This document shows, in pieces, positions 1 through 10,111 of a stretch of 64,000 bases of DNA. The DNA is from Selaginella moellendorffii. Taxonomy: Eukaryota > Streptophyta > Lycopodiopsida > Selaginellales > Selaginellaceae. The number at the start of each line of letters is the position of its first letter. Positions within the stretch are counted from its first letter, which is position 1. The notes beneath the pieces were generated by a model that saw nothing but the letters and a program-made list of their open reading frames with translations, was not told where the DNA came from and ran no database searches. The stretch spans positions 180,320-244,319 of the forward strand of contig NW_003314408.1 of NCBI RefSeq assembly GCF_000143415.4. The letters are read 5' to 3'. A program made the position numbers and the translations under genes.

Positions 1-2889
1 TCTAAGTCCACTAGTAATAATTATAAATTAAACCAAATGCTGGTGACTTCTCCTTAAGAAGATCAATAAGACAACTATATTAAGGTTAATGTGGTGGTAA
101 TATTTTCTTGTTGAAACATTTGCAAAGTTAGCATATTTAGAAGGAAGGTTAGTTTGTCCTAAACACTAGAAAATGGTGGATGAACACCAATAGCAAAAAT
201 AAAATTAAGATAATAATGATTAGTATCCCAAAACTCAGCTAAAGAGATATAAAAGATTTATTCAAAAAATATAAAAAGAGAACTTGGAGAAAGGGAGAAT
301 TGTTTCATTAACATTACACCACTACCAATCTACTATTGAGTTCACTAGCTCAAACCAAAGAACACTCAAGTCTTCAAAGTGGAAATAAGTTTGAAGAAAA
401 TGAGACTTATATGTTATAATTTCAATAAACTCAATTTTGTGAATGATGAATGTAAAGGAGATTTATTGACCATCCACCACAAGTTGGACATTATATTGGT
501 CAAAGGAGATTGCCATAAGAAAATACAACTCTTAGTGAATAAAATTTTCTTTTGGCATTGTTATCGCGTAAAACTCAAAAAAAGAAGTTAAAGCTAATGG
601 CAAGTAGTGATGTAAAAAGGTTTAGACATATGAAAAAAAAAAGAATAAAACTAAGAGTAAAAGATGGGATGAGTTGTTTAGTTGAACACTTGTTAATTGG
701 AACCACATGTGCAACACTTATTATACTAGTTTGAGAGGTGGAAGATGAGGATAAAGTAGTCTATATTTCCACAATATATATGAAGTGATTATTGATTTGA
801 CATTCTTATTCAACATCAGAGAAATGTTATTAATAAGTGGCTCTAATATCTATTAGAATTAGGTACATTAGTTGCTCCAAGACTGAAGCCATTGGATGAG
901 GAATAAAGGTTTGATGATGGTCGAGCCAATATTTTTGCAATTAATTGATATTGAACAGTAGAATTAATAACTCTTATGGGAGATGTTAGATTTAAATGAG
1001 AAATTATGAAATATTTAACATCTCCATATGGTCACCATCTATATTTCATGGGACAATGCAACTTTAAAAGAATATTTCTATTTTGGCCTTCATGAAATGG
1101 AATTTAGATTTAGAGGTGGATCTAGACTTGGAGTCTTGGCACCACTGAATATACTAATGAAGTGCTAAACAAAAAGATTAAAATCCTGAAGAACAAGTTA
1201 TTCTTCTTAAAAACTAAGAAAGGTGTCTTAATAAAAGCACCAAAAGTAAAAGTATAGAAAACTAGAGTTCCAACATAAATTTTTAATATTTTGCTAATGG
1301 AAAGTTATGAAGTGGAAATGTACTTTAGTGGTTCAAGGCAGCAAGAAACTTGCCTACGGGCCTAACATGGTAGTGCATCTAGTGTCAAGGATAACAAAGG
1401 TGGGGTATCCATGGTTGATGGGATGAGACAAGCGTGAAGGCAAGGCTCTAATTTAGGAGGTTTTGGGCCATGATTGGTGGGCAGTATAATGAGTGACAAA
1501 TGTCTAAGTAAACATGTAATCATCTCCACTTTAATGAGAGACAAGCTGGAGTATTAGTAGTGATTGTAGAGTGGTGGAGACTCACTCAAGGAGTAGTACA
1601 GTTGCACTACACCATCTTAAGGGACACAACAAAATTAGCAAAGATAGAAATCTAGTGAAACAAATGGCTCCCATATTTCAACAAAGTGATGGATAATGGG
1701 ATTTACTAAAGATGATACCTCCTAAGTGGGATCTTGAGATTCACTTGAGGGGAGACATTGACCTGGATATGGCACAATGGACAACCTCTTCTACAATAAG
1801 AATACACATGTGTGTCATATATAAGAGTTCCATTAGATAACTTTATAAAAGATAGCTTTATGAGTGGATAGCATGCCAAGTTTTTATATTAATCCCTTTG
1901 GAACATTGGGAATGAAAACATATTTCATCTAATGGAACTTTAAACTACATGATAACTTACCATATCCGCCAAACACCCTTACTATCATGTTCTATGTGCT
2001 GGTCCTATTTCAATTTCATGTGATATTTATGGTAAGTATTTAGATCTATCCAAGAGGCATAGGTAGGGAGTGTCTTAAAACACTATAGTGTTGTTCTTGC
2101 ATCTTGATTTGGAATTTAATACTATTTTATATTTAGTAAGTTTTCAAGCTTATATCCTGAAATTATGGTGAAAACACAAAACATGCATTCATATTGGGGG
2201 ATGGAGCTGTAAAGGATTTTAAATATATAATAAGGATAATGGTTAGAAGTATGGTTGACCACTTTGAACTATTTGTTTGGTTTAAGTTGGGCTATGTTAG
2301 TTTTTATTTTATGTCTGGCTTAGGTTTAAACTTAATCTCTATGTTGCTCTAATTGGTGGGGTACCTTCCTCTTTGCATTAGACCATTGATATGTCAAAAT
2401 TGTGCTAAATACCATCTAACATTATTTTGCATGCAAAAGCTAGATATAAAAAATAAATGCATATTAGGGGATATTAAATGCATTTTGACCTTGTTTTGTA
2501 GCATAAAAAATTTGGCTCCAAAGTTAGGTGTGTTACAATATCTCTATTGCTAACACTTAACCACATTTTCTCTATAACCTAATATTTGAAGTCAAAGTAA
2601 AAAACAATTCAAACCAAATCATACCAAATTACTATTTCCTTTATATCTTTTATATTTGTCTTATTACCTATCCACTGTACTCTATCACAAACTTTATCTT
2701 TGATCATCTTTATAAAATTATTTATTATATAACTCTCACATTTAAGCATATCCTCCAAACTTTCAAAGATTTATGCCACCATTCAAAAATATTTTCCTAT
2801 ATAACATATGCATTCAACAATGGTCATTTAAATTTACCACCTTTCCTACACTAATAGTTTATAATATCAATAACAAAATATAAAAATAT
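1..2889. other. AT-rich intergenic DNA, no supportable gene
   Basis: This stretch is AT-rich with scattered short open frames (none above 70 codons) that show no family resemblance I can name. It may contain decayed transposon sequence, but I see no terminal repeats, integrase or reverse-transcriptase motif that would support a mobile-element call. Confidence 0.6.
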
Positions 2890-2959
2890 GATTTGAGGGC
2901 AACATCATTTTAAATTGCTGATGTGGCCATCACAATTTGACTGTGACAGTCACATGTGC

Positions 2960-3440
2960 AGCATCTATTACCAGGCACTTGCACATCAACACTGTAGAGC
3001 TGGTGGTTCTCGAAGGACGACCACAATGGCTTGTGCTTGTCATATCCTGCACGCCACAGAGAAAATGAAATAGAAACTCCAGGCAGGATCAAAGCTATAC
3101 CTTTATCAATGTGCTTGAGGCAGTTTAGCAGCAGCTGGTAAGCATGTTTCTTCTCAAAGTGAAAGGCCGCCCAAAATTTCGGTGTACTTGAGCGTGTGAT
3201 GCAGGAGATACCCCTGGAGGGAGTTGGTGGTAAGATCAGAGTTGCCCAGCACCTTAAAGGCTTGGCCGAGGACACGGTTGTCTAGGCGGAGCATCACCAT
3301 CCACAGAAACTCTCCAAACTCTTTGTAGGCTTCCTGGGTGGGTGGTTTGCTCACCTGAGAGAGCTTCCTGCATTCGCTGCGGATGCTCGCGCTTGCTGTG
3401 AGGATGCCGCTCCTACTCCTAGTCGCGCTTATCAGCCGCA
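2960..3440 (-). pseudogene. Shortened copy of the HSP20-like gene (parent at 51984-53841)
   Basis: Read on the minus strand, this segment matches the start of the HSP20-like gene near 53.8 kb. It has the same Ser/Arg-rich N-terminus, then the block containing KPPTQEAYKEFGEFLW and the GYLLHH...KYTEI segment. It then jumps directly to the KKHAYQLLLNCLKHIDKG block and the next exon (WSSFEN..., VDVQVPG). The parent has about 490 bp between these points (roughly 53055-53542), so this copy carries an internal deletion. The following intron is recognisable. The HSP20 (alpha-crystallin) exons are absent after the VDVQVPG exon. It is a non-functional fragment in the same orientation as the parent, about 50 kb away. 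Confidence 0.85.
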
Positions 3441-3496
3441 TCAACATTTTCAAGGGTTTGGCGTTCTTTGCTGGGTTTTGTTTTAGTATAGGCATC

Positions 3497-4655
3497 TCAA
3501 CGAGGCGCAAGTCGATGCGCGTGCTGCGGACCAGCGCCAGGCAGGCGCTGAAGCTGGCTGCCTGGAAGAACGAGGAATGCCTCGTCTAGCCTACCATGGT
3601 GATGACCAGGTAACCAGGCATTCATCATGAGCATGGAATTCCACGAGACTGGAGTTCGATGAGGCATCTCATCAAACAAGCGCTTCGACTCGACGAGCTT
3701 TCCATTTGTGCCACATAGTAACAGGTTGGTGTAAGTCACAGCGCTTCTTCCCAGCATTCTTTCAAAGAAATGGTTCGCGGTGTCAAAGTGTCATTTGAGG
3801 CATAAGCGCATTCCACGAGCAAAGATTTCTGTGGGGAGTATTCCTAAAGACAAATGATGCCGACACTAAGTCTTCCTTTTGTGAGTACGCGCCTATAAAT
3901 GTGTTCCAAGCACCGGGATCTTCGGTGTAAAAGATGTGTTTCACATCTTCTAGATACCCATTGAGGGCATATGCTGAGATTAAAGAAGCCCAAGATTAAG
4001 AATCTATACAAGGCATTCTAGAAAAGAGTTCTAGAGCTTGTGAAAAGAAACGTTACCAAAGAAAAAAAAAATGCGTTATATTGCAAGAGATGAGATTTAT
4101 CGAAGGCATCAAAGCAAACATCACTACCGCCTGCTCCAGATGCCCATTCTGGGCATATCCGGCTATCAAAAAGGTCCAAGTCACTATCGGGGATTGATCG
4201 AACAAAGCTCGGGCAGTGTGTTGCTGACCATTCTGCGCACGACACAGCGCTCTTCTTGGGGATGAAATGCATCGCGTGGTCAAGGGATCACCTGGGCGAA
4301 TCCCGAGACGATAGTAGTGAAGGAGAAGATGCTCCAGCACAGCATTCTCTCGAAAATCTCCCGCGAATCGCCCATGAGCTCCTGCTGGGCAAAGGCCTGG
4401 AGGATCGAATTCCACGAGAAAATGTCCCTGTGTGGCATCCCGCGGAAGAAGAAGGCCGCGCAGGCCTCGAATTGCGCTGCCTCGGAGAATGCCTGTAAGA
4501 GGTCTGGATTCGCGGTGTAGACGGCCTCCGCATCCCTGCATTTGCCATACATGTAACGATCATGTTGGAGAGGTGTCGATTCGGCCAGTAGCTGGTCTCC
4601 AGGATCCGCGCGTGGATCCTCCTGGCGTGAGCCAAATCCCTGGCAGAGACGAGCT
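3497..4655 (-). pseudogene. Broken PPR gene (PLS/S-type repeats)
   Basis: On the minus strand, PPR repeats are spread over several frames. Near 4540-4640 lies the N-terminal block with HARRIHARILETSY and MYGKCRDAEAVY. Then come repeats reading GMPHRDIFSWNSILQAFAQ (about 4400) and IAGYAQNGHLEQAVVMFALM (about 4150). Around 3830-3980 I read GYLEDVKHIFYTEDPGAWNT followed by a repeat ending HRNLCSWNALM. At 3650-3750 there is RLFDEMPHRTPVSWNSML. Frame changes between these blocks and stops show that the gene is dead. It directly abuts the HSP20-like gene copy. The parent PPR gene was not identified; the repeats resemble the intact PPR genes in this window only at family level. Confidence 0.8.
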
Positions 4656-5692
4656 CATACAGGGCCCCTGGATGTCGTCCACGTGGACAGTTAGATGGAT
4701 TCCAAAGATTCGCATCTTTCTTTGCATTGCAAATCTAAAACTCCTTCGTGTTGAGCACTGCAATCCGATAAATCCCTGTCTCAAGATCCACATTCATCGT
4801 CTCAATGCTAGAGCATCTTCCAAACTGTTTGTGAGCAGATTGGCCACAGCCAGAGACCTTGAGCGAGAGGCAGAGAAGTGGGCTCGAACAGGCGGCCGGA
4901 GAAAGGATGCACTACTTCCTGAGGCAATCTAACGAGCGAAAGAAATGCAGTACCAGGAGCGGCACCACCACTCGCATCCACATATGCTGTAGAACATCGA
5001 GTCGCAGGAATATGCCCACGAACAAGTCTTCCTCATCGACCCGATCGAAGGCCCATCGCCATACTACCTCGCGATAGGGAGAAATAAAAAATATGTGGAA
5101 ACTTTTGGGGGACAAATCCCAGAGCGCCTACGAAGGAGGAGTGTGTCTGTGTGGATGTTTGTGAGTTGGGCTCGTTTCCGCACTATTCTCCGTTGACGCT
5201 GCCGACAGGTGTAACTTCATGGACACCTGGGAAACTAGCGAAAAACATCTGTGTGTTTATACATGCGCTGATGGCAGCGCATGCACTTCCTCATCATTCT
5301 AAGTTTTGATTTGATCATAGAATGTTATTTGTTGTGATATTTAGCTGTCCAGAATCCAGACCTGCGAGCTTGCGGCTCCTATATGGAGCTGCATCCCTCG
5401 TTTGTTCATCTTAAGTTACTAAGTTTGTAGGCTCGACCTGGTTGGGAGTCTCACTTACTGAGAAAAGAAACTGTAAACTAAGAGTGCAAGATTTCCCAGC
5501 GCTTACTTGATTGCTCATCTTTCCACTTTGGTTTGCAACAAATTGTTGCTGTTTATTTTTTCCACTTTTCTTGCCTGATACACCCACGGGAGTCTAGAAC
5601 TTCGGATAGCAAAGAAATGACCGAAGAATCATTTGCCTTCCAAGCTCAGACATACCGTCGTATATATATCTTTCTAGTTGTTTTGAGAAGAT
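4656..5692. other. Intergenic, nothing recognised
   Basis: Several short open frames on both strands were examined and none resembles a known family or has coherent splice signals. The right part would be the 3' flank of the minus-strand gene ending at 5693. Confidence 0.5.
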
Positions 5693-6079
5693 TTAGCAAC
5701 CACTGACATAATCCGCCTTGAACTGGCAGCCGTCATTGTAAGTCTTGACACCACACTTGGCGCAGTTACGAGCACGGAGTTCGTCAAAGGCAGTGATCAT
5801 CTCAGAGCCAGTGAGGTCGCAGTTGGAGCCAGAGACAAAGAGGCCACAGCGGCCGGAGCAGACGCCAGTGGAGCCTTTGTTGCCGCCGGTGAAGTAGCGG
5901 TTGCTAGGCTGAATCTGGCGGCGAGCAGCATCACAGTCGCTCTGTGCGAGACCCCTGCACAGTGCAGAGCCAGCGCACGAGTAGGAGTCCTGAGCATAAG
6001 AGCCTTGCAACAACATGATGATCATGAGATTCACAACAACTAAGACATTGAGAGCTAGCGCCATGTTCGTCGACTTCAT
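5693..6079 (-). CDS. Small secreted cysteine-rich protein, KP4 (killer toxin) family
   Basis: Intronless gene of 128 codons. A hydrophobic signal peptide (about residues 1-30, ending near QGSYA-QD) is followed by a mature domain of about 100 residues with ten cysteines, enough for five disulfides. The spacing includes YSC, a GVCSGRCGLFV block, an NCAKCG pair and a C-terminal YVSGC. This cysteine pattern and the closing YV-x-x-C resemble the KP4 family, known from a fungal virus-encoded killer toxin, fungal genomes and mosses. Family members are thought to block calcium channels, but function here is not shown. I chose the second in-frame ATG (6077-6079) because a TATA box lies immediately upstream of the first ATG (6110-6112), which leaves no room for a transcription start. 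The frame is intact. The protein should be extracellular, with defence or antifungal roles possible. Confidence 0.72.
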   Translation of the reverse strand: MKSTNMALALNVLVVVNLMIIMLLQGSYAQDSYSCAGSALCRGLAQSDCDAARRQIQPSNRYFTGGNKGSTGVCSGRCGLFVSGSNCDLTGSEMITAFDELRARNCAKCGVKTYNDGCQFKADYVSGC

Positions 6080-6112
6080 GGTTACTAAGTTACTGATAGA
6101 TCTCGAGCCCAT

Positions 6113-6120
6113 TATTTATA
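6113..6120 (-). promoter_or_regulatory. TATA box of the KP4-like gene
   Basis: The minus strand reads TATAAATA directly upstream of the longest open frame's first ATG. With a normal spacing of about 30 bp, transcription would start near 6085, just upstream of the ATG at 6077-6079. This supports the shorter protein. Confidence 0.55.
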
Positions 6121-6124
6121 TGGT

Positions 6125-8059
6125 GTGGGCTGGCATAGAAGCGGGTCTAGCTTTGCTTCCAGCAAGACTCCAAAACTTAGGCAGTCAAGGAGGACCCCAT
6201 TTATTAATGCATACAGGTCACAATTTAACGACTTTCACATAGATGGACACGTAGAAGAAAGTTCTATAGAATTTCAGTTGCATTTTATTAAAATCTCATT
6301 TTTCTTTGTTAAAAATTTGCTCTTCTGTCACTGGCAATAGTGTTTATATATATCAGCTCGATCTACATTGCGGAGCCACCGAGTCCATTGGCAGGCTAAT
6401 GGCCCAGATCACCTCATTTTGATCATAATATCTGGTAGCATTGTCCTTAGGAATAGTACTAGTCAAGATCTAAATAGGTAATACATACATACATATATAT
6501 ATATATACATATGTATATATTACTATTTTTAAGATATATTTAATATTTAATTATATACACATTCAGATAAATAATATTAAAAAGAGAAGCTTGTAATATA
6601 TCAAAATAAATTAATTAGTATTTAAGAAGGTCAGCTTTCATAACTGTAAAAAGAACATTGATCACTGTTTGGTGTTGGGTGTGAGGAGTATATGTACAGT
6701 ATCATGAAGATTATTTTAACTCAATAAAAAAATTCCATCATTGCTGCAGTCAAATCCTGAATGCCCCATTCCAAAGAGAGAGCTATGCTTGCCCTTGCCT
6801 AGGGAACAACCTTAATGGGCTGTGGCAACAGACACATGGAATAACATTATTTGAGGATGAGAGGGTTCTCCAGAACCTGGTAGTTGTCAACCATGTTCTC
6901 ATAGAGAACCTGACTTGATCTGATGGCTGCCAACGGCTGGATTGAGTTAACAAGTGAGCCACAGCTTGTTAAGGTAGGAGAGTGTTTTGGGAGTCAGTTG
7001 TTTATATTCTCCAGTACAATTCAGGAAAGTGGGTCATTGAATCCATGACTTTTGGCTATGTCCAATCTTGGGTACAACCAGAGCTTTGAGGGAGAGGATC
7101 ACTTCTATAACCTAGACACCATGCATTGGAGTCAGCAAGCAGTGAGCCAGGATCCATTTGGCTATTGGGACTACACCAAGTATCCAATACGGTATGAGAG
7201 GATTTCATTGGTACACAAGGAAGCTAGAGAAGGATGGGGAGCTTGGTAAATGGGTCACACTCACCCATGGTCGTATCTGGGAAATACTAGTGGCCACTTC
7301 ATGACATCAATGAAGAATGGATGGCTCACCTTAATTTTTTGTGTTCTTAATTTATATTATGGTGTACACTATAAAAATGCAGTTATCGTTTATACTATTA
7401 CCATCTCATCTGGTGGAGAAGTGGGAGTATTGTAGTTATTTAGAAAAAGAGCTTGCATAATTTGGAAGCCTGGAATACAACCAACACTTTCCTGGCCCTA
7501 TATGATATTTCCACTAATCTTAAAATTGGAGAACTAAATAGAATTTTTATATTTTGTTATATGTAAGGAATATATGTAAAACTAGTAATTGCCCAGAAAA
7601 TGTTGGTTAAATTAAGCAGTATTGCAATCTATTTTTGGCATGCTATTATGGTCTCCATTTGGGAGGTTGCTGTTCGATGTACTTTAAAATGTATCTGAAA
7701 GGCTTTCCCAACCGCAGGTGGTGCTCAAAACCTTCTCCCAATAACTTGAAGCTGCAAAACTCGGGAGGAAGTAGTTTAGTTGGTGCTTTTGCTTGCATGG
7801 AATCCCTCAATAAGGCTCAATCTGAGAGTTAAGAACAGAAATTTCCAAAAAAAAAAGTTGCAGTTCTCTTGCCTTGAGAAAAAAACTAAAGTCCCCGTCC
7901 TTTCTTCACAGTGGCAGCCTTCTTCTTGGCAACGACCGCTTCTCTTTCACATAATTATGCCTGTAATCACACGTGGGCGAAACTGAACATTTGTTTCTCT
8001 AATTTTTGTCCTATTATCCAGGCTTTACACTTGCATGCAACAATGCAGGCCGAGAAACT
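6125..8059. other. AT-rich intergenic DNA with TA/CATA microsatellite
   Basis: No supportable gene. A low-complexity run of ATAC/TA repeats lies at about 6480-6520. Short plus-strand frames at 7052-7249 and 7635-7832 have no recognisable family or splice structure. Confidence 0.55.
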
Positions 8060-9928
8060 TCAAGATTCAAAGTACCTGTTTGTAAGCCAAGTCGAATCGC
8101 TTTTTACAGCCTCTCCGTCCTGGTTACGGTGCCAATAGTAGAACGCATGCGTCCTGTTTTTGATCTCGAGCATTGCGTGACCAAAACTCGCCTCGCGATA
8201 TGCCGAGTAGTTTGGCTGCGGTTGCGTGAAGCTGGGAAAATGTCCGTATAAATCTCACAGGGCCGGAAAGAGAAGACTAAGAAAAAACCACCTACTTTCC
8301 AGCGAGCCCTTCTATGTTTCCTCCATCGCCGACTGTTATGTAGACAGGCGCAGACTCGTTGCGAGATGGAGAGCATTGGCCGTTGACAACGTTGTACTCG
8401 ATATTAGAGACGCGGTGCTGTGGTCACAAAAGCATTAAGAAGAGAAAGCAAGAAAAGAGAGAACAAAACTTACACTCCGTTCGTATGCATGAACGTGCCC
8501 GGCAAACACAATGTCGACTTTGTATTGCACAAGCCATGCTTCGAATTGCACACGCATCGTTTCGCCCTCCATGTAGTGATACATGTTACTGTTGTACCAC
8601 GGGGAATGCATCAAAACAATCACCCACGGGGTTTTCTTCCTGTTTATATTCTGGAGGTCATTCTGCAGCCATGCCCACTGCGGGGTATATTTCCCTGCAC
8701 GACCGTTGCTTATAAGAAACATTAGTTCAGCAAACCATTCGCAAACCATATGCGGAGTATGAAGACAGCACGATGATGTGCGCTGACGCCCTGTTGATCG
8801 AATACCAGAGCTGCGATGTACTCTTTGATGAACGATGGGGTGTTTGATAGCGATGAAGATACGGCTTGAATGGTACCACCTCGCTCTGGAAGAAGTTAGC
8901 ACCGCCGGAAACTTGTAAGCTATATAACCTGGGCTTACAAATTCTGGACGGTAGTCTAGCTCGTGGTTTCCTGCCGTCCAGATCCAAGGTTGATACGCGG
9001 TGCTCGGCTCCACCAATCGACCCCAAGTGTCCCAGCGAGTATTGTCGCCCAAGGGATAATGATCGGCGTATGAGAGGTCTCCGACGTAGAGAACAGTCTG
9101 TCCGCTGCTGTTTAAGTAGTGCTGAAAGGTGTTGAGGGAGTCATACGTCTGTCCGAGATCTCCTGCGACAGAAGCAATCGTCGGTTTGGAAAGGATATAA
9201 TAGAAAACAGCGACACAAACCTATGACGCCAAATGTGTACGCAACGTCGGGGCCAGATTTCGGTGGCGTGACGAACCAGAATTCTCGAGCGCATTCTCCG
9301 TCACCGAGTCTGTAGTAATACTTCGTAGCATACTTTGGACAAGGAAGAAAGAACCAAAAACAAGGAAAATTACAAACACAACAGTGAGTCGGCCAGAAAA
9401 CTGTAGATCATATCAAACACACCTCGAGATTAGTGAGCTTCACATGGTGGATGTAGCCAGATGTGTAGTTCGCGTACTTATATCTTGTGATGTTTCCAGT
9501 CGCCGTTCTCGAGTACTTTGCGGTCTCGTTTCCAAACGTTACAGCCAATGATCCAGGTTGCGACGGAGTAACCCAGGAAACGATCATGGAATCCGCAGTA
9601 ACACTCCCTTGCGTTATGTGGACCTGGAACACAAAGTTCTAATCCAACCGAGGAGTTATCGCAAAGAAAACCTGTTCTGGCGCATTTCCACAGCCTGCTA
9701 GATCAGGAGGTCGCAGAAATTCGCTGCCGACGGGCAAATCCTCCGAGGCTTGGAGCCTCCGCCGGTAAGGGCTTGTGATTCCCGAGGAGCCGCATCGGAG
9801 CTGGAGCTGGAAGATGAGCGTGAGAAGCAGCAGCGGCAGCCCTGCAAAGCATAGCTCAAGAATCGATCGCTGCAATGTCGCACTGATCGGCGCTAGAGAA
9901 TACCTGAGGCGAGAGCATTGATCGCCAT
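8060..9928 (-). CDS. PAP: Purple acid phosphatase (secreted metallophosphoesterase)
   Basis: Nine exons (minus): 9904-9928, 9672-9841, 9423-9623, 9221-9332, 8939-9162, 8747-8885, 8474-8694, 8296-8417, 8060-8231. Frame holds throughout, giving 461 residues, the usual size for plant high-molecular-weight PAPs. The start exon (MAINALASG) splices into a Leu-rich signal peptide. The N-terminal domain begins near [11 protein letters not shown]. All five metal-ligand motifs are visible: [23 protein letters not shown] and GHVHAYERS. The C-terminus ends after HRNQDGE...NRYFES. Known role: Fe-Zn/Mn hydrolysis of phosphate esters in the wall, vacuole or apoplast, often under phosphate starvation. The start codon lies 183 bp from that of the divergent PPR gene. 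A shorter 34-bp first intron is possible but less plausible. Confidence 0.9.
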
Positions 9929-10111
9929 GCCCGATTCCACGCCCGCCCGCCTTCGCAGGGCGTCCTGGCAGGCGCTGCTGCGATGGAACTTTTATATGAG
10001 TCAACACATTGATCAAACAAGGCGGGACATATTCGCATCTATTCGTTTGCATGTCGTGCTCATATAAAATACTCGTTCACATCATCTTCGCGGCTCCGTA
10101 CGAGGACTGTA

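Noticed and set aside
4432-4932. 166-codon plus-strand open frame
   Set aside because: Runs antisense to the broken PPR gene, so it is a shadow of PPR codon composition.
7052-7249. 65-codon plus-strand frame rich in Tyr and Trp
   Set aside because: Looks coding-like at first sight but is isolated, with stops and no partner exons or known domain; may be old transposon sequence.
9842-9903. Alternative 34-bp first intron for the phosphatase (MLSPQ start)
   Set aside because: Shorter than any other intron here; the 62-bp intron gives a better signal peptide and fits the usual intron size.
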